Shown: piece by piece, positions 13,508-23,892 of the stretch
Layout of the letters: each line of letters starts with the position of its first letter
How positions within the stretch are numbered: the first letter of the stretch is position 1
Assembly: GCA_028752905.1 (NCBI GenBank)
Contig: JAQNBH010000011.1
Coordinates: forward strand, 27,909,178 to 27,973,177
DNA: 64,000 nucleotides
Direction of reading: 5' to 3'
Origin: Cladorhizidae sp. MBARI D1340-BT2
Taxonomy: Eukaryota > Porifera > Demospongiae > Poecilosclerida > Cladorhizidae
The notes under the pieces: model-generated
The model's database searches: none
Seen by the model: the letters and a program-made list of their open reading frames with translations, nothing else
What the model was told of the DNA's origin: nothing
Made by a program: the position numbers and the translations under genes

Positions 13508-13915
13508 CTATCAAAGAAGGTAACAATGTCATGTGAATAAATCTTTATTCCCCTACTATCCAAAATATATCCAAAGTAGTATGATTTATATTTTTTGTCT
13601 CATGCTGTTATCAGTAACACTTCGTCTCTTCTGGGTAATGCATATCCAAGAATTACGGCACATGATTAAAAGAAACCAAGGAGTGCAGGTAAACGAACTT
13701 AAATATCCTATGACACTCCCACACTTTTGTCAATAACTGAATGTTAAGGTGCTATTCTAGTGTGATAATACTCTCAACACCCAAATAAATGACTCCTCTT
13801 TGACATTGTACACATTGTAGATACACAACCATGGGATAAGCTACTTAACACCCTGGTGAACATAGCTAGTACCTATAGGATTTATAGTAATACACACCAT
13901 TTGTGTAATACATAC
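13508..13915 (-). other. Phase-0 intron of the transposase gene
   Basis: On the minus strand the donor is GTATGT, following a codon at 13918-13916. The acceptor is a pyrimidine-rich stretch ending TTCTTTGATAG at 13508. The intron is 408 bp. Exon 1 from the first ATG is exactly 265 codons, and the joint falls between codons. The unspliced frame continues 25 codons into the intron with a duplicated MVCIT segment and then stops. Confidence 0.75.
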
Positions 13916-14710
13916 CATTTGTGCGTAATCAAAGGAATAATGAGCTTTGATGTCTCTCGAATTTGCAGGTGTGAGTGCAGACAAAGGAGGTGGCTGGAAT
14001 GAGACATTGGTTGGGAAGAGAGATCTGATTGACCTTTTACATTCGTCAGATTTGGTCCTATAAAATGACCTTTCGGTTGTCACAATTCGGAGATGCTCCA
14101 GTGCACTGGCAAGTGCTTCTGTCTTCTCAGACTCTGAGGAATTTACAGCTCGCACAACAGTGGTACTATTACGCTGGCATTGCCAACACAAATCCGACAT
14201 TGGCCGCATGAGAATGATCGAGGGAAGAAGAGTTCGCCACAAGTTACAGAACGTCGAGTATGCAACAGCATGAAAAATGGTCATTTCCACTGCTGCCATG
14301 TATATATTCCATATACCACGTTTGGAGGTGCTTGAGGGTAGAAGCTTGATGTCACTCTGTCGATACCCTGGGATGCGACCTGGAAGAAGCAAGCCATTCT
14401 CTTCTGTGTAATTGAGTAGGAAATGTACCATGTTCTTAATCGACACTAGTGATAGAGTGTACTTTGGTAAACGCTTCGTATTTCCATATACGCGAGGAAG
14501 AATACCGTTGTCAAGGAAGCTCTTGGTGATGTTTTTGAAATGCTTCAGACCAATGGTATGTAAAAAGAGGAATGTTTCTTGACAAATTTGTCGACTCTGG
14601 TGTTGGTACGATACGCGAATTCGAACTCTTTTAGCAGCAGTGTGCCTGGCTTCTTTGGAGGTTGACTCACTAGTGTTCGCCAATGCCAGAAGTTGCCCCA
14701 TGATCAACAT
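13916..14710 (-). CDS. DUF7869-like putative transposase, exon 1 (N-terminal half)
   Basis: An uninterrupted 265-codon stretch from ATG 14710 to the donor at 13915. Notable blocks are CQETFLFLHTIGLKHFKNI (about residues 43-61), GILPRVYGNTKRLPK, NYTEENGLLLPGRIPGY, LLPSSTSKRGIW, and a Cys pair in SDLCWQCQRNS (about 175-185), then a helical EALASALEHLRIVTTERSFY segment. Its order matches the N-terminal half of DUF7869-type proteins as I know them. The frame stays open upstream of the ATG to about 14767 and reads ELSHCELD, which also looks conserved, so the true start may lie further up or the 5' end may be incomplete. Only some 20 bp then remain to the right TIR, leaving little room for a promoter outside the TIR. 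Confidence 0.75.
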
Positions 14711-14789
14711 GTCAAGTTCACAGTGTGAGAGCTCGAAGCATTTTGATCTGACTTCCTGTGTTTTGTGCTATAACTCAAAATCATTTTCA

Positions 14790-14824
14790 GCGCGATAAGG
14801 TCCCTTTTCCCAAATCCTGTCACA
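14790..14824 (-). repeat. Right terminal inverted repeat of the DUF7869-like transposon
   Basis: An exact reverse complement of 9634-9668. It lies close upstream of the transposase coding region, so it may double as promoter and transposase-binding site, as in many cut-and-paste elements; this is inference. Confidence 0.95.
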
Positions 14825-15532
14825 TATATAGAGCAAGTTATGATGGCGTGCCACTAGTGTCCTCTCTCATTATATATATATATATATATATATATTGAGC
14901 AAGTTATGATGGCATGCCACTAGTGTCCTCTCTCATTATATATATATATTGAGCAAGTTATGATGGTGTGCCACTAGTGTTTTCTCTCATTGTATATATA
15001 TAGAGCAAGTTATGATGGCGTGCCACTAGTGTCTTCTCTCATTATATATATATATAGAGCAAGTTATGATGGCGTGCCACTAGTGTCCGCTCTCATTATA
15101 TATATAGAGAGCAGGTTATGATGGCGTGCCACTAGTGTCTTCTCTCATTATATATACATTGAGAAAGTTATGATGGCGTGCCACTAGTGTCCTCTCTCAT
15201 TATATATATATTGAGCAAGTTATGATGGCATGCCACTAGTGTCCTCTCTCATTATATATATATAGAGAGCAAGTTATGATGGCGTACCACTAGTGTCCTC
15301 TCTCATTATATATATATTGAGCAAGTTATGATGAGTGTCCTCTCTCATTATATATATAGAGAGAGCAAGTCATGATGGCATCCCACTAGTGTCTTCTCTC
15401 ATTATATATATATTGAGCAAGTTATGATGAGTGTCCTCTCTCATTATATATATAGAGAGAGCAAGTTATGATGGCATGCCACTAGTGTCTTCTCTCATTA
15501 TATATATATATATATATAGAGCAAGTTATCTA
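14825..15532. repeat. TA-rich ~55-bp minisatellite, right part
   Basis: About 14 more units of the array seen at 8805-9633, in the same orientation. Two units near 15327 and 15425 have lost the GCGTGCCACTA section. The last unit breaks off at GAGCAAGTTAT, 15532. Confidence 0.95.
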
Positions 15533-16028
15533 CCTAGGCACAGCTTATAAGTAATGTAGCAAGTGAACTTCGATGAGAGCTAAGAAGCTTGATTTACCCG
15601 CTAGGTTAACTGTTGTATCACTAAAATTACTACCAGTAAAACAAACGCTAGCGCTAGCTAGAGCTACTGCTGGATAGAGCGACACTAGCTAGCTAGATTT
15701 ACTGCTAGCTACAAATGAATGACGCTAGCGCTATCTAGATGGACTGCTGGCTACCAAAGAAACTAAAAGCTTGATTACTAAAAACGAAGGCTGGCTATAA
15801 GGATCACAAAACAAGCAAAAAGAAAGTAACTAAACAATTCTAATTACAGCTCACCATTTATCTTTACACAAAGAAAAATCCAGAGTCCAAGGTAGAGTTT
15901 ATATTCTCCCCAATCTTTGATGAGTCTTCAAGGCAACTTTTCGAACCCGGAAGAACAGAGAAAGGCGAAATAGAGAAAAGAGAAAGAAAACTGGGTTAGG
16001 ACAATAGCCGGCTTATTGCTGAACTGAA
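15533..16028. other. Unassigned stretch with GCTAGC-rich DNA
   Basis: About 500 bp without a convincing frame. 15640-15760 is dense in GCTAGC, CTAGCTAG and ACTGCTGG elements. I see no other structure. Confidence 0.4.
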
Positions 16029-17660
16029 ACTAAGTTTAATAAACACTAACTGTAGGCTAGAAAGAAGTTAACTATGGGCTAGAAACTAAACACTAACTAT
16101 GGGCTAAATAAATAAAGGCTAACTGTGGGCTAGAAAACAAGTTAAACAAAGGCTAACTGTGAACAAGGCTAACTGTGGGCTAGAAAACAAGTTAAACCAG
16201 GCTACCTGTGAACAAAGGCTAACTGTGGGCTAGAAATCAAGTTAAACAAAGGCTAACTGTGGGCTAGAAAGCAAGTTAAACAAAGGCTAACTGCGGGCTT
16301 CTTAGAAAACAAGTTAAACAAAGGCTAAATGTGGGCTATAAAACAAGTTCAATAAAGGCTAACTGTGGGCTAGAAAACAAGTTAAATAAAGGCTAACTGT
16401 GGGCTAGAAAAGAAGTTCAATAAAGGCTAACTGTGGGCTAGAAAACAAGTTCAATAAAGGCTAACTGTGGGCTAGAAAGCAAGTTAAACAAAGGCTAACT
16501 GTGGGCTTCTTAGAAAACAAGTTAAACAAAGGCTAACTGTGGACTACAAAACAAGTTAAATAAAGGCTAACTGGGCTAGAAAACAAGTTAAATAAAGGCT
16601 AACTGTGGGCTAGAAAACAAGTTAAATAAAGGCCAACTGTGGGCTAGAAAACAAGTTAAATAAAGGCTAACTGTGGGCTAGAAAACAAGTTAAATAAAGG
16701 CCAACTGTGGGCTAGAAAACAAGTTAAACAAAGGCTAACTGTGAACAAGGCTAACTGTGGGCTAGAAAACAAGTTAAACAAAGGCTACCTGTGAACAAAG
16801 GCTAACTGTGGTATAGAAATCAAGTTAAACAAAGGCTAACTGTGGGCTAGAAAGCAAGTTAAACAAAGGCTAACTGTGGGCTTCTTAGAAAACAAGTTAA
16901 ACAAAGGCTAACTGTGGGCTATAAAACAAGTTCAATAAAGGCTAACTGTGGGCTAGAAAACAAGTAAAATAAAGGCTAACTGTGGGCTAGAAAAGAAGTT
17001 CAATAAAGGCTAACTGTGGGCTACAAAACAAGTTCAATAAAGGCTAACTGTGGGCTAGAAAGCAAGTTAAACAAAGGCTAACTGTGGGCTTCTTAGAAAA
17101 CAAGTTAAACAAAGGCTAACTGTGTACTAGAAAACAAGTTAAATAAAGGCTAACTGTGGGCTAGAAAACAAGTTAAATAAAGGCTAACTGTGGGCTAGAA
17201 AACAAGTTAAATAAAGGCCAACTGTGGGCTAGAAAACAAGTTAAATAAAGGCCAACTGTGGGCTAGAAAACAAGTTCAATAAAGGCTAACTGTGGGCTAG
17301 AAAGCAAGTTAAACAAGGCTAACTGTGGGCTTCTTAGAAAACAAGTTAAATAAAGGCTAAATGTGGGCTAGAAAACAAGTTAAATAAAGGCTAACTGTGG
17401 GCTAGAAAACAAGTAAAATAAAGGCTAACTGTTGGCTAGAAAACAAGTTAAATAAAGGCTAACTGTGGGCTAGAAAACAAGTTAAACAAAGGCTAACTGT
17501 GAACAAGGCTAACAGTTAACTGTGGGCTAGAAAAGAAGTTAAACAAAGGCTACCTGTGAACAAAGGCTAAGTGGGCTAGAAAGCAAGTTAAACAAAGGCT
17601 ATCTGTGGGTTTCTTAGAAAACAAGTTAAACAATGGCCAACTGTGAGCTAGAGTACTAGT
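16029..17660. repeat. 34-bp minisatellite array
   Basis: About 46 copies of a 34-bp unit near GGCTAACTGTGGGCTAGAAA plus ACAAGTTAAATAAA. Recurrent variants (GGCTTCTTAGAAAAC, a short AACTGTGAACAA unit) come in the same order at 16130-16560 and 16730-17120, so a block of about 600 bp has itself been duplicated. It has no coding value. Confidence 0.95.
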
Positions 17661-18080
17661 TAAACAAAAAAGTTACAGTTGGTGGTTCAACACAGCTAGT
17701 AAAATCTCTCACCTGCTTTTCCTCCTAAGAATAGCTGCTTGATTCATGGAGGCCTGAAGTTTTTGGTGGCTCTAGTGGTGTTCTAAGTCCTGGGCTGCGC
17801 CGTGGAAGCGAAGTAAAGCTCCAAGTAGCGTTACTTTTCTCCACGAACAATGAAGGGCGTATCTTGTAGAATCACGTGCTACCCCAAAACGCGTAACGCG
17901 GAAGATTACGGAAATCAAAATTGTCGTAAACATTCAAAGGCTGTTTTCTTGCCTTGTACTTAGCTGTGTTAAATCGGTCGTAGCTCAGCGAACCAACTAT
18001 CTATGATGACGCTTCTTAGACCATTTTGAAGGTAATAAGGTGTGCTATATCATAGTGCCAATAACTCAAATTTTATATCT
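17661..18080. other. Unique flank between the 34-bp array and the TIR-like end
   Basis: 420 bp without an open frame. It has several CpG-containing words (ACGCGTAACGCGG near 17890, AAATCGGTCG near 17975) unlike the AT-rich surroundings. Its reverse complement shares scattered blocks with the left arm of the transposon at 9670-9910. Confidence 0.35.
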
Positions 18081-18243
18081 TGCGCGAAGTGGGCCCTTTT
18101 CGCAGAGCCTGTCTGTCACATAATTATGATAATGAAGGGATTACTAGCTAACAATAATATAGTATTAAAATAATATATGCATGTATTAAGTCTATACACA
18201 TTCTAACATAATCATTTCCCCCTTTATTTCCTCTTCTCTCCAG

Positions 18244-18310
18244 ATCATCACAATCATTGGAGTAGGAGTGATTGTTTTGGTTGTCTACAGTTGGAACTGT
18301 AGCTTTTCTG
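18244..18310 (+). other. Possible transmembrane-segment exon
   Basis: A pyrimidine-rich tract and CAG (TTCCTCTTCTCTCCAG) precede a 67-bp open stretch that ends at GGTAAAAA, a plausible donor. One frame reads IITIIGVGVIVLVVYSWNCS, a good membrane helix. No neighbouring exon of the same gene can be linked. Similar isolated hydrophobic exons are at 30266 and about 35500. It could be a host receptor exon or chance. Confidence 0.3.
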
Positions 18311-18559
18311 GTAAAAAAATATCAAAGAAAAGGACATTAACATATATGATTTTTTGGTCAATAGGGATTGTAAATTATTGAATTTTGTGGGATAAATTAT
18401 ATACTATACATATGTGCAGCTTTAACTTTTTTCACTGATGTTATAGTAAACCTCTCTAATTGTCTCCCCCCTTAGTGTATATTGTTCCCCCCAAACACGG
18501 GAGGCACAGGCATAGTATGGCGGTGACATTAATTAGGGAATAGTATATTCCTAGGACAG

Positions 18560-19160
18560 TTTTACTAGTTATAAATGGCATATGCATGAAGGCATACTTG
18601 CCCCACGGTGTGCAAAATGCTGTTTTGTCCTGGCTTTTTCTACTCAAGGGAACCTGATAGAAGCCTTTGTTAAGGTCCAGTTTCGATAACCAGCTGAGAC
18701 CTGATTTAGTAAGTCCTCAATACATGGCATTTGATAGGGATCCAAAATAGTAATCTTGTTTAGCCTTCTATAGTTGATGCAAAGCCTCACCTGTCCAGTA
18801 CTCTTTTTTCTGAGAGGCACCATTGTTGATGACCATGGGTTCTTTGATGGAACAATAATGCCTTTCCTAAGGAGATCATCAAGCTCTCCCTTCAAATCAT
18901 CAACCATGCCTGGAGCAATACGATAAGGGTGAGTTCTCAAAGGATAATCTTCTTTGACATTAATTCATTCTCTTCAAATTTTGCAACACCTATAACTCGA
19001 TCACTGAATTAGGCAAGCCGCAGGTCTAACCTGAGGTGCTGTTCCTCAGTTAAGTGAGTACCACTCATGCTAACCTTCCCAATAGGTTGAGGATTGACTT
19101 CAGACTCATCTGCCACTATATACAACACGGAACAAGTTGGCAGTTGGGGTCTTCCAAGCT
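18560..19160 (-). pseudogene. Gmr1-like reverse transcriptase N-terminus, truncated
   Basis: After a linker with THLTEEQHLRLDLRLAKF (about 19055-19000), minus-strand translation at 18940-18690 gives HPYRIAPGM, GIIVPSKNPWSSTMVPL, VRLCINYRRLNKIT and DPYQMP, the standard N-terminal RT fingers and palm of Ty3/gypsy. A one-base frameshift near 18690 moves the reading into the frame with KLDLNKGFYQVPL, which holds the first catalytic Asp, followed by DKTAFCTPWGKYAFMHMPF. Similarity stops there at about 18565; the YxDD box, the rest of RT and RNase H are absent. Confidence 0.85.
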
Positions 19161-19164
19161 TTTA

Positions 19165-19742
19165 ACCTATTGATATGCACAGTGACATGTCTAGATCTTT
19201 TGCCTTGGAATGCAATAGTGTATAGTTGCAGTTAGATAGTTTAGCACTCACTACATATGGGCCATCCCAGATTGAATGCAATTTTCCCATGAGCCCAGGT
19301 GTGTGGCATAACACAAGATCCCCTGGCTCAAAGCTACAGGCCTTGGATCTAGCATCATATGCTGTCTTGGATTTTTCTTTTGCAATAGCCTGATTGGCAT
19401 GAGCTACTTCGTGTAGAGCTACTAGGGTCTCCCTCAATACCTGTACCTACTCAACCGTGCTGGTAAAGCTTATGTCTCCACTTATCCATCCCACTTTAAC
19501 TGCCTCAAGGAGACCTCACATGCTCTTACCATGAACTAATTCGTAAGGTGAAAACCCTGTGGCTGTGTGGAGGGTTGCTCTGTATGCTAACAAGCAATAC
19601 TTTAGGCCATTCTTGGTCTTTGCCCTGGATCTTACGAATCATACTCTTCAAACAACCATGCCACCGTTCTAGTATCCCGTTGGTCTGGGGGTGGTAGGCT
19701 GTGGTCTTTATCTGTTTAATATTCAAGAGCCTACATAACTTC
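19165..19742 (-). pseudogene. Gmr1-like integrase, second half of core and C-terminal domain
   Basis: From the TTAA at 19743 downward the minus strand reads LCRLLNIKQIKTTAYHPQT, then LERWHGCLKSMIRKIQGKDQEW, the distal integrase core with its Glu-bearing helix. A frameshift and stops follow near 19540-19440. Then 19437-19170 gives KTAYDARS, FEPGDLVLCHTPG and KLHSIWDGPYVV, the small C-terminal SH3-like fold seen in Ty3/gypsy integrases. It is not functional. Confidence 0.85.
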
Positions 19743-19746
19743 TTAA

Positions 19747-20612
19747 GGCCAGCGTTGCCCATTATTTTGACAATATTTTTGGGGGGGCTTATATGCTTTC
19801 TAAACATCTGTACAAACTGTCTTTCAAATTTGGATGCACAAGACTCTAGTTATGGTGAATTTTTTCCATTACATTCACCTTGAAAATTGAAGAAGGTTAG
19901 TTCAGCTTCAGTAAAGTTTGATCGCTCATATCTACTACCACTTACCCTGGATACTTTATTCAAGTACTAGAATGCAGCTCATTGCACGTAGAATCATTGC
20001 ATTCTAATTGAGCATAAATATACGAAAAATTGAAGTACTGCACATGTGTGACATGTGAGCAGTAGTCTGGTGGTGGCCCAATATAGTAGTAGCCCAACTT
20101 CAATAGCAATTTCTCAGAAACATGTTTTTTGAAGGTAAAGACAGATATCTCAAGGAAAAATTTATGTATACCTGCTTCATTATATAGCATATTGTAGCTC
20201 TATCTTTGCTCTACGATTGTAGAGCGGAGGTTTTAAATTTTTAAGTGCTAGTCCAATTATAAAGTCATGTGTATATACCCTGATATGCCCATATTATTGT
20301 TGACCTTGTCATGAAAACTCCGTTAGTGTTGAGGTTAAAAAATTTCGCTGGAATCAAGCTTTAGTGGTTGTTCTACTATATCCATAAAAGGTAAGTGTGT
20401 ATAGGGCATATCTTAGGAGAGGGACATTTTATTGTGACTCTAGTCAGAATTTTTCCAAACCTCTATACTTTACTGAAACTTCTTAATAAAGCACATTATT
20501 AGAAAGCTCTTGCAGAGAGCTGTATTCTGATACCAAAATAAAATGTAGGGGAAGAAGGACAACAAAGTTATGGACGTTTACATAAACTATGATAAAATGG
20601 GCAACGCTGGCC
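19747..20612. mobile_element. TTAA-flanked non-autonomous element (piggyBac type) in the integrase core
   Basis: An 866-bp insert flanked by TTAA at 19743-19746 and 20613-20616. Its ends are inverted repeats beginning GGCCAGCGTTGCCCATT, identical over about 17 bp. TTAA duplication is the mark of the piggyBac superfamily. Removing the insert and one TTAA brings the two halves of the integrase core into one frame with no missing bases, which confirms both the borders and the clean insertion. The interior is AT-rich and has no transposase, so it would have been moved by a transposase encoded elsewhere. Confidence 0.85.
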
Positions 20613-21345
20613 TTAATAACCTTTCCCAGAAAAACAGATCCTTGATCTGACAAGAGTTCAACCGGAGTGCCTGTGTGACTGATTACTCCCATTAACCCCT
20701 CTGCTACTGATTTAGCATCTACCCATTTCAAAGGAATAGTCATTGTCCAAGCCCTAACCAGGATATACCTGTGACCTTGTTTGGTTTTTTCTACCTGATC
20801 CCAGGCCATCCTTTGGTAAGGTTCTGTCTGATATGGTTGGTGTAACTACCATAGGTACTCTAAGTTGTAGCTGCCTCCCTGCCTTTTCACATTCTGGGCA
20901 GGCACTACAGTATGCCCTAATGTCTTTCCTAATACCAGGCCATGTGAAGTGGTGAGATAGGATGGCAAGCATCTTATTGTGTGCAAAATCCACCAACTAA
21001 CCCTCTGTGCCCAATGTCCAACACCTCTTTCCTTCTACAAGATGGCACGACAATTCTGGACAACTCCTTTTGAGGATCTACCAACTTGACATGCACTAGT
21101 ACTCCGTTCTCCCTACAATAATCATCTTCCTGCTTTTCAGCTTTACTCCTCATCTCCGACAGGCTACCATCTTCCACATGCTGAGCAACTAGCTTCCTAA
21201 CTTCTTCCTCGCTTTTGCTAAGCACCGGAATTGGCTGGTCACTAGATTGAGCTCCCTCTAACCCATTAAGGACAACTTCCTCAACCAAGACCGAAGAGTC
21301 TTCTTCCACCTCATCTACTACCTCATCTGCACTCGCATACAGCCT
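20613..21345 (-). pseudogene. Gmr1-like integrase zinc-binding domain and first half of core
   Basis: Minus-strand reading from about 21340: an acidic spacer (SADEVVDEVEEDSSV), a spacer ending with a REN-GVLVHVKLVDPQKELSRIV strand region, then VPSCRRKEVLDIGHRG and ILSHHFTWPGIRKDIRAYCS with CPECEK, which is the H2C2 zinc-binding domain. It continues with QVEKTKQGHRYILV, WVDAKSVAEGLMGV and GTPVELLSDQGSVFLGK, the core with its second catalytic Asp. Frame changes occur near 21000 and 20800. The upstream end joins in frame to piggyBac sequence. Confidence 0.85.
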
Positions 21346-22103
21346 GTCCCTATCGGGATCTCTGGGGTCATGGGTGGGGTCCTCATTATTTGCAAAATGT
21401 AGGAATTTCAGGAGGAGAAAGAACCTATCCCTTCTCATTTTAAATTTTGCCCGAATATAGGGATTTCTATCAGATCATCCGTGGACCAACACATGTCCAG
21501 CCTTGGCTTGTGAATAACATCCATCAGTCCAAGTAAACCGAAGAATGTCTTCATTTCATCAACGGTAGTGTCCACCCAGTCATGAACCCTGGAGAAATCC
21601 TTCAGATTTTCACAACTTGCCTCGATGAACTGCTGAGCATATCGGTTGGTCTCCTCTACAATATGCCTAAAGATATTGTTAGTGAGTACTGGGCGAACAA
21701 TTCATCTAATAGTTGCATTGGCACCAAGCCTAACTTTGAGTTGCTCGCCACCAACGAATGGAATTTGCTTTGGCTCATAACTGTCATTCGGGCCAATGTC
21801 CCAATTTATCCTGGGTTTCTGAGCCCTTACAGGCCTCCGCCCCTGTCCTCTAGTACGAGGCCGGCCCCTCTGACCTCTTACAGGCCCCCCTCAGCCACCG
21901 CCTAGGCCACCACGAACCTGCATGAAGTGGCCACGAATCACACCACCATGAACACGTGGATTACGTTTGGCTTGTTTGGCCTGCACTGGCTCGTCTTCTG
22001 CATCACTTTCATTACCTGTATCACAGTTCTTGCCGTCTAAGAGGCTTAATTCATCATCTAACGGAACAGCAGTCGAACGGTTATGCCAGATCCATGACTT
22101 CAA
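21345..22103 (-). pseudogene. piggyBac-type transposase N-terminal fragment
   Basis: On the minus strand 22103-21890 encodes an acidic N-terminus (GNESDAEDEP) and an Arg/Gly-rich stretch. After one stop the same frame gives PRINWDIGPNDSYEPKQIPF, and after another stop HIVEETNRYAQQFIEAS, VHDWVDTTVDEMKTFFGLLG and CWSTDDLIEIPIFGQN. A one-base frameshift at about 21438 leads into MRRDRFFLLLKFLHFANNED and DPDRDRL. These are the pre-catalytic blocks of DDE_Tnp_1_7 (piggyBac) proteins. The fragment ends before the catalytic residues, where Gmr1-like sequence begins. Two stops and one frameshift make it a pseudogene. Confidence 0.85.
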
Positions 22104-22144
22104 GTTTGACAGGCCAGTTACCTTGGTTACCTTACATATGAGCT

Positions 22145-22320
22145 CTTAAAATCAACTTCTCAATAATCAACTTCAAATTTCTCGATGTTTCGACTATGCA
22201 CTAGTCTTTATAAGGAATAATGGAATGCTAAGGCTCACGTTAGCATGTTATATAGCTAGCTATCCACCATGTGCCAGTACACGTACTTAGCACATGCACC
22301 GGATGTAAAATATCAATAAT
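22145..22320 (-). repeat. Dispersed repeat, copy 1 (partner 34110-34280)
   Basis: A 175-bp stretch similar to 34110-34280, with shared blocks TTCTCAATAAT, CTCGA.(A/G)TTTC, TTGTTATATA-like and GCACATGCA. On the minus strand the middle part (22213-22181) has a perfect 5-bp stem (GACTA/TAGTC) followed by CGAAAC. It probably belongs to an old retroelement or MITE. Confidence 0.6.
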
Positions 22321-22439
22321 AATACATGTACCAAAAAAATGGACAATCAAAAAAAATTGTATAATAAACAAGTAAATTAAACAATTACATATATATAATA
22401 ATAATAGTAATAATAATAATAATATAATAATAATAATAG

Positions 22440-22838
<399 letters not shown>

Positions 22839-22946
22839 AACACTGCTGCAGTGCTTGGATCCAGCTCAGTACCTGACGATCATTATTTCTTAAATTAAAT
22901 GTATGCAATATGCATGTATTCTATATCTATTTGCATAATTAATAAA

Positions 22947-23270
<324 letters not shown>

Positions 23271-23332
23271 TATTACTTATTTATTTATTTATGTATGATT
23301 TTTATTGTTTTAAATAAAAATATAAAAATATT

Positions 23333-23475
<143 letters not shown>

Positions 23476-23717
23476 GATATTGGCCGCCGACTAGCCAGGA
23501 TTATGGGTCAGGAGAGTTGTACCACCTTCCTCATACAAAGGCTCTCTGTTGCTCTCTGTTGCTGTACAACGTGGTAATGCGGCCTCAGTGTTGGGATCGG
23601 CTGATATGTTAACCGCTACTGACTTCTTCAACTAATATCATTACTTCAACTTATATAATTTAATTGTATAACTATCAATTGATTATTAAATAGTTATTGC
23701 AATAATTTTTTTTTAAT

Positions 23718-23892
<175 letters not shown>

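Larger units (their letters stand above)
9634..14824 (-). mobile_element. DUF7869-like DNA transposon with perfect 35-bp TIRs
   Basis: A 5,191-bp element inserted in the TA run of the surrounding minisatellite. Its ends are an exact 35-bp inverted repeat (9634-9668 and 14790-14824, starting TGTGACAGGATTTGGGAAAA), with weaker similarity continuing about 20 bp further inward. On the minus strand it carries a two-exon gene (14710 to 12677) for a protein I recognise, from memory, as DUF7869-like, a family common in invertebrate genomes. The flanks are (TA)n on both sides, so a TA or TATA target duplication is plausible but cannot be delimited. A Tc1/mariner copy sits inside it at 10239-12615. That the protein is the transposase is inference from being the only intact gene between intact ends. 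Confidence 0.8.
15533..18120 (-). mobile_element. Possible non-autonomous relative of the DUF7869-like transposon
   Basis: The right border (18081-18120) has the layout of the right end of the element at 9634-14824: ATAACTCAAA, a T-rich spacer, GCGCG, a CCCTTTT block and a final CTGTCA-CA. Similarity is clear but imperfect, so it is a related family, not the same one. No matching left end is visible near 15533, so the left border is a guess at the end of the TA minisatellite. No coding sequence is present; most of the interior is a 34-bp tandem array. The flank after 18120 is TAATTATG. Confidence 0.4.
18560..21345 (-). mobile_element. Gmr1-like Ty3/gypsy pol relic
   Basis: Minus-strand fragments occur in the order integrase zinc-binding domain, integrase core, integrase C-terminus, linker, start of reverse transcriptase. 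Integrase ahead of RT is the reverse of normal Ty3/gypsy and is the known hallmark of Gmr1-like elements. The relic starts abruptly at about 21345 beside a piggyBac fragment and ends in RT near 18560, before the YxDD motif. No LTRs are seen. An 866-bp TTAA element splits the integrase. Confidence 0.8.
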
